Source: Spironucleus salmonicida (taxonomy: Eukaryota; Fornicata; Diplomonadida; Hexamitidae). From it: a DNA stretch of 64,000 bases. Made by a program: the position numbers and the translations under genes. The stretch is taken from assembly GCA_000497125.2 (NCBI GenBank), contig CM035320.1:8001-72000 (forward strand), written 5' to 3'. Positions within the stretch are counted from its first letter, which is position 1. The number at the start of each line of letters is the position of its first letter. The notes beneath the pieces were generated by a model that worked only from the letters and a program-made list of their open reading frames with translations, was not told where the DNA came from and searched no databases. Positions 46,593 to 59,199 of the stretch are shown one piece after another.

Positions 46593-47945
46593 TCACCACA
46601 TTCTTCCTGATGCTTTTCTTTGAGTTTAATGTGACTTACAATCAAATGGAACTCTGCGTGGGAATGTATTTGTTTAGACCATGTCCATTGTAACATATTC
46701 ATTTTTCCTTTAATAAGTATCATCATCGTTGCCTTAATAGCCTATTTGGTGACTATGTGTGTGATGAGTGTTTTAATAAACGGGAGCATAATCTTGTTGT
46801 AAAATTTTTAATTGATCTTTAATTTACATTTATTAACCCCACGGTTGTCTCATAGGATTTTATTTCTAGGTTGCCTAAAAGGGTGTATATTACTAGTTTT
46901 TAATACGTAATAAATCAACATCTTCTACCTACTTGACATCAGGCGTAAAATTTTCGAATTCTTCAGCTTATTATCTGATTCTGTTTGGTTAAGAAACTAT
47001 ATCACGTTGTTATCTACCCATTTTTTCTTCATCAATTCTTCTAGCAGGTACATTTCGTTATTTTTCGTTGGACTCGTAGTATTACATTTTATCTCGCAAT
47101 TTCTACTCTCTAAATATTAAAAATTCATTATACTCAGCTTAATCTATTTATTCTGGTTTTGTAATAGACTAAAGCATAGATTACTACTATGATATTTATC
47201 CGCTTACATCTGATTACTAATTTGGAGAATTTTATAAATTTGACTAATCATATACCTAGTTGTCATTATTATTACTGATATCAATTGCTATAAATGGGTC
47301 ATACTTCACTTGAAGTTTACTATCTAAGAATTATTTAAGTGTTTAGCAAATAAATGCGCCAGGTTCACTAAGATCAATAAGTTCACATTTTCTTAGCTTT
47401 GCATTACGTTTCATATCCTTATAGGCTTTCCCTAAAGATTCTATTGCATCGATTTATTGTAAGAATTTACTAGATTAATCAGTAGTCTTCCAGTTAATTG
47501 ATTGAATAAATTGTTTTGGTGGGTCATCTATTGCAAAAGCGTTAAATTTAAAACCTGTAGCCATCTCTAAACCCTATATTAAATATTTAAAATATGACTT
47601 TTTTCTATTTTCTTCGATAACAAAGACATCTAATAGACACGGTGTGATCATTTCGTGTACTTATGCATTTTTACCATATTAAAATAACTTCTTGAACCCA
47701 AACTTAAGAAATCCTATTATAAGTGAATTAGATGCTAATATTAAGTATTCATGGTTCCTTTATAAAAAAGCAATATCATATAAATTTTTAGGATGATTTT
47801 ATGATGTTTGAGAAAGTTAGCCTATTTTACTCAGTAACTATTTTATTTCCAGCTTCTACGGAGTAGTAAATGTATCATAAGTGTCATGTGCTACTCGAAA
47901 TATGTACAGGGAAGAATGTTATAAAAATGATTCTGGAACTTACAT
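46593..47945 (-). CDS. Alpha-tubulin N-acetyltransferase (ATAT/MEC-17)
   Basis: The protein has 450 residues. The N-terminal GNAT-like domain (1-155) shows IIGFLKFGFKKLFQ, then TPCLLDVFVIEENR and AFAIDDPPKQFIQ. The two residues known to be catalytic in human ATAT1, Cys120 and Asp157, align with Cys103 and Asp140. The CoA-binding QRxGxG loop is replaced by NRKKSY, which is unusual. The remainder is a Gln-rich disordered tail with a His-rich patch (QNTHHTHSHQ). It acetylates Lys40 of alpha-tubulin inside microtubules, mainly in flagella. It lies between STPGR genes. Confidence 0.85.
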
Positions 47946-48064
47946 TTTAGAGAAAAAGAGGCAAAAATAATAAATTATATTTATATATAGTATTATATAA
48001 CCTTATATTTTTATTTGTTGAGAACAAAATATAATAGGCATAATTAGTAAATTGAGTTTTTTTA

Positions 48065-48820
48065 ATGTAGCAATCACTTGTCCTATCAAATTGTTAACAT
48101 GATTAATAATCAAATTAATATCACAGTTCTTCATTATTATGTTCACGTACAGTGTTGGATGATTGCGTTGAAGGTTCATTCACTCCTGGGGTAGGTTCAT
48201 ATAATATACGATCTGGTAGTAAATTAGTGTATGAATAGGCTCCAGCATTCACCATTAAAGGGAAATATTCTGATAAATAAATTTAAAGAACAGTTGGCCC
48301 AGGAGATTACAACACAAGGAAATCTATCAGTGCATTAGAACACATTCCAGGAGGATAAATGAATAAATAAGATAGATTTAGAAGAAATACGTCTATAACT
48401 CCAGGACCTGGGTAATATGAATATTCTCGATCAATTATACATAGTTAAGGGTAAAGTATGTCATTTAGACACAAAATAGCAAAAGACAATGCAAATCCAG
48501 GCCCAAATTAATATACGTTAACTCAGAGCTAACCACTTAGAGGTTCCTCCATATCGGGTAGGCACGATTCATTTTAAAATATATTTAGGTTAGGAATATC
48601 AGGTGGTCCAGGACCAGGATAATACACACCTAAGTTTGAATCATCTTTTAAAAATTCAAATCCTAGTTTTCCTAGGGCTGGATTAGTACCAAAAACTACA
48701 TAGTCTTAACTAGTTGGTCCAGGAAAATATGATATATAGAAAGGTTTCAACTTTAATAAAAAGAAAACAGGGGGAACCGGATTTACATTCGGATCTAGAA
48801 ATAAAGGCCATACATTCTGA
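48065..48820 (+). CDS. STPGR (SHIPPO) repeat protein 3
   Basis: The protein has 251 residues with repeats TPGVGSYNIRSG, VGPGDYNTRKS, TPGPGQYEYSRS, NPGPNQYTLTQS, GPGPGQYTPKFE and VGPGKYDIQKG. The final Lys/Gly-rich end contains GTGFTFGSRNKG. It is a third member of the axonemal family within 10 kb. I use ATG 48065; the first 30 residues are Gln/Ser-rich and the start could lie later. It lies head to head with the tubulin acetyltransferase across 119 bp, so the two flagellar genes may share control. Confidence 0.88.
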
Positions 48821-48845
48821 TTATACATTATATTATCATATTTTA

Positions 48846-49229
48846 TCACTGAAATCGTTCTATCCCGACAGATTAGTAATAATTATATTCAACTTTTGTA
48901 TCTTCGTTATTTTAAATATGTCTCAATTTTCTCTAATTTCTCAAAAACAAGTAATGACAAAAAGATGCAAATAGTAGTACAAAAGCTAGTAAAAAATAAA
49001 TTTTCTTCAGTTTAATATTTACATTTGAAACATTAATAATTTTAACATAATCATCCTTCACATAACTTCTATTTTTAGCTAGCTTATTATTAACAAATAG
49101 AATCTAATGCTTTCTCAATTATATTTTACCTTCCTACTTTGCAATAAATTCTTTAAACACTGTCTTTCTATTTGGTGTGATAAAATATAGTAGTAATAGA
49201 ACTGGGCCAACACCATATATTACTTCCAT
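48846..49229 (-). CDS. Small membrane protein, two helices
   Basis: The protein has 127 residues. The first helix is at the N-terminus (VIYGVGPVLLLLYFI), then a basic loop of about 55 residues, then a second helix (IYFLLAFVLLFASFCHYLFL), and a polar acidic tail. It is unknown. The start is 63 bp from the divergent coiled-coil gene. Confidence 0.65.
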
Positions 49230-49292
49230 TTTATAAAACTATTCTAATATTATTTTATTTAAATTATCATATTTTCAAAAATTTTCCTAATA

Positions 49293-51527
49293 ATGCCATA
49301 AATAATACTAAAGTCTACAGGTAAGAAAAAATAATATTACGTTGCAAATGGATTCTACTCAAATCGATTTACAATGCAAAATCAATTTGAGCCTGAAAAT
49401 TATTACCATACTCCTTCATATTCTGATAAAAATAATTTCACGATTCCAAAACTGCCAATATATGAAGATTTTATTCCGATCCACTAGTTATAACCTGTTT
49501 AATAAGATTAGCTAGACTAAATAGACGATATTTCTTAGAGATATTTAAATGAAGCAAAATAGTTTGCATAATAATAATAAATTTAGATGGACAAAATAAA
49601 ACGCGAAATTGATGTTAATAAACAAATCAGTGATATGTATGACCCTAGAATTTAAGATAAAGTTGGATAAATTATTTCAGAAAATAGAGAATAAGATAGA
49701 GCTGAGAAATAATTGAAAGATATTGAACAAGATTTAGTAGGGGAGGTAGCGCAAATGCGGGAAAATGTTGGTAGATAAGCAGATACTAATATATATAATG
49801 AATAACAGTAGTTAATGGACGATTTATAGTAGTAACGAGCGAATTAATAGTAAATGGTAAATTAGTAATAATAGATGCTGTATTCGTAACCTCCACAATA
49901 ACCATAAAAATTATTTCATGGTACTAATTAATAATTATCGAATTAATAATATCAAAATTTTGCTTATTCGAATTAAATATAGCATAATCCTCCAAACTAG
50001 TAAAATTATTACAATATGAACCCGAAAAACGAAGATAATAGAGTAGCGTAGAATACATATTACCAAGTTATTAAGAACAATAGTGATCGGGACTCAATTT
50101 CCCAAAACCCATTTTATTAACCTTCTAAGCCGGCGCCATTGTACGTTCAAGAGCTTTCCCAATAATTTTTAACTGGAGTTTTATAACTCGAAGAAGCTTA
50201 TCAGAAGTAAACAAAGACCTCAGAAGCTGCTCATGTTGCATCAGTCATTTAAAAAGAACGAGAGATATCTGATTATAAGGAGATGGCAAATTAGTAGACT
50301 GTAGAAGGATTGCTAAGTAGAGTTTAAGACTTAGAATGTTAAACTGTTCAAGTTAGGCGAGATGAAGGAGTAGATTAATTGGCTTAATAGATTCTCAAAA
50401 AATATGGTTTGGGTCTAGTTGATCCTGAGATTAAGCAACCAGAAATAGACAAACAACAAATAATTAGAGATATTAAATAACAGATGTTAAAAGAACATGA
50501 TATTAACTAATAAGATGCGTTGAAAAAGGAAGTTGAAGAAAAATAAGCATACACTAATTAGAATATGTAATTATAATAATAATTGTATTAATAACAATAA
50601 TAATATATATAGCAGCAGCAATAATTATTTATCCCACAACCACATGCTGCATATAATTATTAGCAGTATTCGTAATAGCAGAATTAATTTAATTAGCCGT
50701 AAAATAAACAGTAAATATCTCATGTGTCTAGCTTTTAGCAAGATAATCAGTAATATAAGGAGAAAGAGATTGAAAACTAAATATTATAATTAAAAATATT
50801 ATAACTATAGAAACAGATGTAAGAAAGAGAATAGTAGAGTTACTCTTAATCTTATGAAGGCAAAGAAGATTCTGATGTAATTTCTCCTATAGGAACTGAC
50901 GAATTGAGAACATAATAGAAATTAAGTAAAAAACGCCCTACATATAAAAAAATACCAAAGTAAAAATAACGTGAAATTGAAATAGTGGTAAATCCAGATA
51001 ATTTATTATAAGTTCCTGATATTACTTCTGTTAAAATGCTTTCAACTATGGATAACTCTAAACTAACTTAATCAATATCTGGTAATGATAAATCTTTAAA
51101 ATAACCTATTTAGAAACTAGCATAGAAGTCAAGTTCTTTTGTAGATGAAGAGGGTTCATTATCTAAACAGCAATCCTTTAGAAATTTTGTTAAACAAGAA
51201 ATTACTGATAGAGTAGAAGATGTTAAAAGAAAATTATCTACTTCAACAATAGAAGATGATTTTGATGATAAATCAATTATTGGTGAAAATATATCTAAAC
51301 AAAAAACACCTTCTAATCCATTTGCTGCAGTAAAATAATTAGTTGACAGTAAAAAAGAATAAATTAGTTAAAATATGGGTCAATAATTTTAAGATAGTTT
51401 AATGATAGAGTTAGATGATGACATAGAGTTAAATTAACAAATTATCAAGAAACCTCCATAGATTCCAAGATAGTAAACTCCTATCGAAGATCCTGACGAT
51501 TATTTTGATTTAGATATTCCTTTATGA
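49293..51527 (+). CDS. Large Gln-rich coiled-coil protein
   Basis: The protein has 744 residues. The N-terminus contains YVANGFYSNRFTMQNQFEP, reminiscent of the conserved opening of centrosomal CSPP1-like proteins, but this is weak. Residues 90-180 and 300-430 are coiled coil. About 430-475 is a Gln-rich tract written with all four Gln codons. The C-terminal third is basic then acidic and ends DDYFDLDIPL. It is probably a structural cytoskeletal protein. Because of the Gln tract it is invisible to standard-code gene finding. Confidence 0.8.
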
Positions 51528-51543
51528 TTAAATGATAATTTTT

Positions 51544-51789
51544 TCACTATGTTACAAACTAAATTAAGTCTCCGTTTATGAAATCCTAAATATCTTCAAC
51601 AATTAAAGTATTACGGTTAAATTTAACAGGATAAGAAACACTGTTATCTATTCTTTTTATTTAATTTATACTGGATAAACTATTAGGTATATCAAGTATG
51701 ATTAATTTATTGTCTTATATCTTAACTTACTTTACTTAAACTTTTTAAATAGTTAAACCATCATAATGCTATACCCCTCCACAACCCAT
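51544..51789 (-). CDS. Small protein with MGCGG lipidation signal
   Basis: The protein has 81 residues starting MGCGGVQHYDGL, a Gly2/Cys3 pattern for N-myristoylation plus palmitoylation. The rest is beta-like (KLIILDIPNSLSSI, YPVKFNRNTLIVED). It is expected on membranes, possibly the flagellar membrane. The family is unknown. It is convergent with the coiled-coil gene at 16 bp. Confidence 0.6.
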
Positions 51790-51887
51790 TTTGAAATTAT
51801 TGTATTATGATATTATATAAAATATAAAATAGTGTAAAATAATAACAGGGTTATATATGTATATATCTGTTATAGTTTTTTGCAATT

Positions 51888-53213
<1,326 letters not shown>

Positions 53214-53222
53214 TATGTGAAA

Positions 53223-53233
53223 ATTTCCACTCC
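53223..53233 (+). promoter_or_regulatory. ATTTCCACTCC start motif
   Basis: Identical over 11 bases to the element before eL19; it ends 10 nt before ATG 53244. Confidence 0.5.
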
Positions 53234-53243
53234 TTTATTAAAA

Positions 53244-53492
53244 ATGGAATACAATACCGATTTGAGTGAGAGTCTGAAAAACCTAATGGATAAAATTTAC
53301 GTTAATCAATAAAAGTAATTAACTATTGATGAGGAAATCTAAGAGAAATTGAAAGATATACGAATAGTAGTTTCAGATTTTCACTAACTAGAGGATGTTT
53401 AAGATGATTAAATTTTATTGAAACTATTTACATAGAATTTAAATGCTTAATAATAAAATATTACTGAAACTGATGAATATCACATATAATGA
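53244..53492 (+). CDS. Small acidic coiled-coil protein
   Basis: The protein has 82 residues of helical, acidic, Gln-rich sequence (SLKNLMDKIYVNQQ; EEIQEKLKDIRIVVSDFHQL). The presence of the same upstream 11-mer as eL19 supports a real transcription unit. It could be a subunit of a coiled-coil complex (dynein regulatory, BLOC or similar). The family was not identified. Confidence 0.65.
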
Positions 53493-53988
53493 TTAATAAT
53501 AATCTAGTTACAAAGATTCAACACCACATATAATTGTTGTTTACGTGAATATTTAATTATATGAATTATTTATCTGATAACAATAAAAATTGATCCATCT
53601 GCTATAGTTTAAAATATTTAAAACTTAACAGATGATACATAAGTTTGTTTTTGTATTTAGTAAAAACTAATTAATTAAACGATGAAGTATGAGATAATAC
53701 TACTGAAAATAAACAATAAGTTAAAACAAATTTAGATTATTAAATATTAGTATTATTATTATAAAGTTTATATTTAATTATGTAGAGATATTATTCAATC
53801 AAATGTTTGAACAAAAATAATAAATATAATAGTATACTATAATCTAGTATTATAAATTATTCTTATCTCCTTTGATAAATTTACAGTTTAATTTACCATA
53901 TTTATTTTTTAATGTACGTTTAAGAATTATCTAGAAAGAATAATATGTATATAAATAAATATATAATTATTATATACTAATCTGTAAA
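53493..53988. other. AT-rich intergenic DNA
   Basis: About 500 bp, no supported gene on either strand. Confidence 0.5.
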
Positions 53989-54513
53989 ATGGGAAATTGC
54001 ATTTCCTAATAATTTATTAGGAAGCGATAGATAGTTGTAAGTAGATAAATCAATAAACAGATTTAAGATTTAGATAGAACCGTTTTTAGTGCAACATATG
54101 ATCTATCATTAACTGATTTAGAAATTTAAGCACTTACAAATGGTTTATTAAATTAGATAGTTACTTGCGCAGCAGGATCTTCATAGTTGGTACCCAACTA
54201 AGATATTGATATCTCCATGATTGATAACATAGGGATTTATGACTTAACTTCATTTACATCAATAATTTCTCATGACTCGGATGCAGAAAAGAGTTTCACA
54301 GAGTCATTGATTGCTAGCAGAACCAGAGAAAAATTATTAATTGGAACACTTACCAGATAATATTCATAATAGTAGTAATAACAATCTTAATTAACAACAT
54401 CACAATCTTAAAGTTTATTTTTTAAAATTTTAGACAAGCATCCTGAAATATATGAAAGAATAAACAGCTAGGAATATAGTGAAAGTGATAACTTTTAGAT
54501 GGATAATGATTGA
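53989..54513 (+). CDS. Hypothetical protein with MGNC lipidation signal
   Basis: The protein has 174 residues starting MGNCISQQFIRKRQ, a classic myristoyl plus palmitoyl pattern with a following basic patch. The middle is Ser/Thr/Asp-rich (DNIGIYDLTSFTSI), with a short Gln run near 130 and a final FFKILDKHPEIYERI helix. It is unknown. Membrane anchoring is the only safe inference. Confidence 0.7.
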
Positions 54514-54519
54514 AAAACC

Positions 54520-54903
54520 TCATTCAAGATGTGGTGGATACATACCTTTTCCTAAAATAGTTTATACGATCGATCCTGAATTAAATTTAATATCAAGATA
54601 TTCAGCCATGACTTCCAGTAAAATAATTACTCCCAAAAAGCATAGCACAATAATCCAAGTAGATGCAGTAAGTTTTAGAATATAATTAAACGGAAAATAT
54701 ACATACGTTGAGATTTCATAAAGGGAAAATGAAATAGTAAAAAGTAGACCTACGCATATAAGCATAAATACTTTTGACGCTAGGTTAATGAATTTTAGTT
54801 TAAATAAATCTTTAAAAAATTCACCTATTTTATTGAAATAAGCTTCCATATAAAGCTGACCGTCTTCAAGCTATGGCATATTAACATTAACCTTTAAATT
54901 CAT
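54520..54903 (-). CDS. Small two-helix membrane protein
   Basis: The protein has 127 residues. Helices VFMLICVGLLFTISFSLY and STWIIVLCFLGVIILLEVM are separated by about 20 residues, with charged N- and C-terminal parts. I use ATG 54903 because it is in frame and gives a 69-bp head-to-head spacer with Fe-ADH; ATG 54849 is an alternative. The family is unknown. Confidence 0.65.
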
Positions 54904-54958
54904 TATTATTGTTGCTAATGCATATATAAATCATTATATAATATTTATATCATAATAT

Positions 54959-54966
54959 ACCATTTC
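54959..54966 (+). promoter_or_regulatory. ACCATTTC start motif of Fe-ADH
   Basis: ACCATTTC ends 6 nt before ATG 54973, the same spacing as at PgsA. Confidence 0.55.
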
Positions 54967-54972
54967 ATTTTA

Positions 54973-56052
54973 ATGCCCTCATTTGACATTAGCGCGTACC
55001 AGCAGAAAACAAAAATTTTTATTGATGAGCGACAAGATACTATCAAAGATATCATAAAAAATTATGGGAAAACATGTTTAATTTTAACTGGAAAAAGCTC
55101 TGCTAAAGTTTCTGGAGCACTAGACAGTTTTATACCTATATTATAAAGTTCATCGATTACATATTCGATTTTTAATGAAATTGAACCTAATCCAACAATT
55201 AATACTGTTGAAAGATGTGTAGAGTGTTATAAATTCAAAAATATCGATTTTATTTTAGCAATAGGTGCAGGATCTGTTTTAGATGCTTCTAAAGCTATAG
55301 CTTTTGGCTTAAGAGGTGCTTAAATTTTTGTTAAATCTGACGTTACTCCAATTAAAATTATAGGTGCCTGCACAGCGTCCGGAACTGGCTCAGAAGTAAC
55401 GCCATACTGCAGGCTCACTGACATAAAGTTATAAACCAAACATGGAATCCCTAATAAGACTTGGCTTGATATCTGCTTTTTCGATTCAAACTGGTAAAAA
55501 ACCATCCCAGAAGAACAATGTATTAGTATGTATATGGACGTTTTAACTCACGCTTGTGAAAGTTCAGTAAGTAATAAAAGAAGTGAAAATCAACTAAGCG
55601 TTAGCTTAAATGCTCTGCAATTACTGAAAGAAGCACGTGGTGAAGAATTTAGATCAACAAAATACTTTAATTTGATGATCAAAGCTGCAATTTTAGGAGG
55701 GATCGCCATTGATATGTCTCCATGCACAATTCCACATGAAATGAGCTATGCGATAACAATTAGATATGGACTTAGCCATGGGTTAGCAGTTGCACAGTTC
55801 GAGTACGCATACTTGAAATTGAAGCAAATTTAGCTTCCAGAAATTGTAGATTAGATTTTTACAAGTTTCGCGGATAATGAAACGGACTTTAAAGATATAA
55901 TATTAAAATATTTGGGCGATAAAAAAGTTTAAGTCAAGGAAACTGATATAGAGTGGATTGCTAGCTATATGATTGAGAACAACAAGCTGATTTTCCATGA
56001 TGGAGAGATTTCTAAGAACGATATCATTGAGATTTTTAAGCAAAGTTAATGA
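54973..56052 (+). CDS. Iron-containing alcohol dehydrogenase
   Basis: The protein has 359 residues. NAD(P) binding is shown by GAGSVLDASKAIA (98-110) and ACTASGTGSEVT (132-143). The four metal ligands can be placed at Asp189 and His193 (MDVLTHACE), His255 (PHEMSY) and His269 (GLSHGLAVA). The enzyme interconverts aldehydes or ketones and alcohols in the cytosol, a usual redox sink in anaerobic protists. The family is mainly bacterial and has entered anaerobic eukaryotes by transfer. It is slightly shorter than the usual 380 residues, mostly in the last third. It shows normal local codon use, so any transfer is old. Confidence 0.92.
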
Positions 56053-56063
56053 AAATTCATATT

Positions 56064-56390
56064 TCACTAATAAAACCAAACGTCAATTTAAGGGATGTCA
56101 TCTGGTTCAGTCCTGAATCTATTAAATTTGTTGGTTAATGTATCTATCTTTTTAATCAGTTTCTTGATTTCGATCTCGTGGAGAAGTATACGAAGCCTCA
56201 CTTACGGAAATGTTTATGGTCGAATTGGGTCCTAATTTATATTTTTAACATACATACTAGTGGTTCTTTATCGAGCTGAGGTACGTACGATTGATGAGTC
56301 ATCTTTTAAATGATGTGATTTAAGCATTTCGCTTGGTAAATCATTCCAAAAATCAGAGGAGTCTGAATAAACTTCTTCCACATTAATCAT
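56064..56390 (-). CDS. Small hypothetical protein, 108 aa
   Basis: The frame has 108 codons. The N-terminus is acidic (VEEVYSDSSDFWNDLP), the middle is Ser/Arg-rich, and there is a helix (RILLHEIEIKKLIKKIDTL) near 70-90. The helix looks like a short coiled coil. It is convergent with Fe-ADH at 11 bp and 22 bp downstream of the DHHC-like gene on the same strand. The family is unknown. Confidence 0.6.
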
Positions 56391-56412
56391 TAAAGTGGAA
56401 CATATATTAAAA

Positions 56413-57399
56413 TCATTAATATCTGATATTAAATCTTAGTTTTCTAAAAATATTAAAAAACTATAAAAATCCTTTATGTTGATATACTGCCTTTTTATAT
56501 AAAGTAACTCCAACTTTACTTTCTAACATTTCGACTGACTTACCTTCTATTTCTTAAATTCCAGTAAATGAACCAACAAAAAGTTGAATAGTATTATCTA
56601 ACTTTCCTACTGTTAATTCTCCCTCCTTTATTTTAGATACATTACCAAAAATCATTTAATTTTCTGTATCAGTTGTATTCAAATAAATAAAAACAACTTC
56701 AGAGCATATTTTTATTAATGTAGGCATACACAGGAAACAGAAATAACCAAAATTTGCCCACATGTTTATCTGATCCCACGTAATTGAAACCATGAACAAA
56801 AATGATTTTTCCCCAGTTATCTCGGCAATTTATAAGTTAATTTGGCGACCTGCTTATGTAGAAATTTCAAAAGCAGCTAGCAGTGTAAGTAACTTCGATA
56901 ATAACAATAAAAAGTAGATAAAAGTATTAGCATAACCAACATCATTACCTAAATACGTGGTATTAAATCCTTAAATACATTTGTTATATAAGTCTGAGTG
57001 AGTAATTTTATCAGATTTTGTTTCACAAGTCTGACAATACTACTAAATTCCTAAATTTGAAGATGGTTAATCTATTTTTATCGCAAAATTAGGTCTGGTG
57101 AAAAAGTATAAAATCTGAATGCATGCTGTTACTAAAAAGAAATACTTAAACTTAGAAGAATCATAACTAACAGTAAACTATTGGATATTCTCTTACTCAA
57201 AGTAAATTTAAACTCTTTCTAATATAGAGCCTTCAATTAAAACATAATGTTATTTACATAGTTCATACTAAGTAAGGTAAAATGTGGTTGAAATAAAAAA
57301 TTATATCATTGCACCAAGTTTATAAGATTAAAAATATTTAGTTGTAAACTATAAGAATAAAATAGTCAATAAAAATATGCCAATACTGTAAGCTAACAT
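56413..57399 (-). CDS. DHHC-like membrane protein lacking the DHHC residues
   Basis: The protein has 328 residues with about four membrane helices arranged two, cysteine-rich loop, two, as in protein S-acyltransferases. The loop reads YCQTCETKSDKITHSDLYNK then CIQGFNTTYLGNDVGYAN. This aligns with YCxTCxxxKPxRxxHCSxCN and CVxxFDHHCPWLGND. Cys122, Cys125, His134 and Cys141 remain, but the second HC cysteine is Ser135, the next Cys is Tyr138, and DHHCPW is reduced to NTTY. It cannot carry an acyl group on the usual Cys, so it is a predicted pseudoenzyme or a regulatory partner. The frame is intact. Confidence 0.75.
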
Positions 57400-57456
57400 T
57401 TATCGGAAAGAAAAATAAGGATATCTAAATAATATATTAAAATATTATTTATTAAA

Positions 57457-58695
57457 ATGTTGGAGTAACTAAATATTTCAGAAGAATGGGAGTTATCACC
57501 TGCCCATATATTGAGATTCGCAAGAACTGTTGCTGCAAACTTTTAAACAATGTAGACATTTATTTAATAAACATAGCATTCTATTTTAGAGTTAAAGGTA
57601 ACTTCCGACAAGATAAACCACCTTGATAATTAAGCATAAGAAGCATTTTCTTTTGCATAAAAAACAGAGTTTTAAACCACATAATAAATAGGGTATTTAC
57701 AATTGCAGCTTGAGAAGTGTTAAGAATAAATTGCATTAAACGATGATGTTTATAATTAAAAAGTTAAAGAAATTCAGTAATCATCAGACTAGAAGTACGC
57801 ACTATAGTAATAATTATCCATAGAATCTAGAAAGGAATTAGAATCAGTGTTGATAGAGAGATAAAGAGAGATAGATTCCACCAAGGATACATTATTAACT
57901 TCTCAAAATAATGCTAAAGAAATTGGTGATATGTTTTAAACTCAGATTGGTCAATTTTATACTTAGTAGACTATTTATTCGCAGGATTTTGTTAAAGTAT
58001 AGAAAAGAATGTATGAAAACTCAGAAAAAATATAAAAAATGTTTGATTGTATGGATGAAAAAATGTTGAATTTTGAGTAGAATTTTTTTGTGGGTTTAAC
58101 ATAACGTGTGATGGATTGCGAATCTTAAATTTAAAAGGGTGAATATGACAAAGCATAATTAAACTTTTCTATAAGTAAAAGTTCAGAATTAATTGATGTT
58201 CTTAACGTTAAAGCTTAAATTACGGAGACAACAAATACTTCACACCAATCAAATATTTAAGAGCTTCAGTAACATTCACTAGAATTGTTTGAGAAATATA
58301 ACACTAACTTAGAATTACATGAGCTATTAGTTAAAAAAGTAAATATCTTAAGATCGGACTTAATAGATTAAATTGGATTAGAAGTGTAGTCTAGAGAGGC
58401 TGAAGTTGCAGAGGTAGTCTGCAAAACTAACTCACTTATTGATGAAATGGGTGATCTTGAAGATGATTTAACGAGAAAAATTAATTTTTGCAATGATTTT
58501 GTTGTTAATTCAGGATTATAAAAGGAATATAATATGTCTCGGCGATAAGAATATGAAAGTAATCTAGACACAGTTTTTGAAGATGGTTGTTTAGAAGTCG
58601 GATAAATCAAGCTTGTTAAAGCTATAACCCTTAGGATGAGAGAGATAGAGAATAAATTAATGTAAGTTATAGCGAGAACAGGAGGAATTGACTGA
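57457..58695 (+). CDS. Coiled-coil protein
   Basis: The protein has 412 residues. After a short N-terminal part (SPAHILRFARTVAANFQT) almost all of it is helical with long coiled-coil stretches (for example ESRKELESVLIERQREID). Hydrophobic spacing is regular and Pro is rare. Cys are few. It is probably a structural component of cytoskeleton or kinetochore-like assemblies. No family was recognised. It starts 57 bp from the divergent DHHC-like gene. Confidence 0.75.
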
Positions 58696-58734
58696 AGTAT
58701 TATTATATTATATCTTTTATTGTATGTCCTAAAA

Positions 58735-59163
58735 ATGAATAGTAGAAAGTTTAAAACTTCACTTTTTAGGGAAAAAAATCTGTATAGCGCATAACGTTTT
58801 GCCTATGAAAATAAGTTAGACTAATTGTTTAATTGGTAAAATACATTACGTTATCACGATAAAAGCTAACATTCAGTATACCAAAGTTAAATTAACTAAA
58901 CACTTACACTAAAAACATTATATCAAATACCAGTTTAACAAAGAGATTAATAAGTAGCTTAGTACAACCAACAGAGATACGATGCAACATGCTAAGCAGT
59001 ACTATAAAGTACACGGACAGGAGGATAATATGACTGTACCGATAGGCACACACTAGGAGTAGACTTAAAGTATATAAATAACAATCATAGACCTCTTGTT
59101 TAATAGATTCCTGATCATAAAATATTTTCAACGCCTATTGAGTTTTTTGAAAGTGAAATGTGA
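58735..59163 (+). CDS. Hypothetical protein rich in Gln, Tyr and Arg
   Basis: The protein has 142 residues, polar, with few hydrophobic runs. Segments such as NKLDQLFNWQNTLRYH and GGQYDCTDRHTLGVDLKY resemble the loop-like style of microtubule inner proteins, but no repeat is clear. It is unknown. Consistent codon use and start context support it. Confidence 0.65.
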
Positions 59164-59199
59164 TAAATATATATATTAATATAATCGTACTCTTTTAAA

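Noticed and set aside
45813-46726. TGA-free minus-strand frame of about 300 codons
   Set aside because: Composition is that of random AT-rich DNA, and its first part lies in another frame over the natural C-terminus of the tubulin acetyltransferase, which has a clear TGA at 46593.
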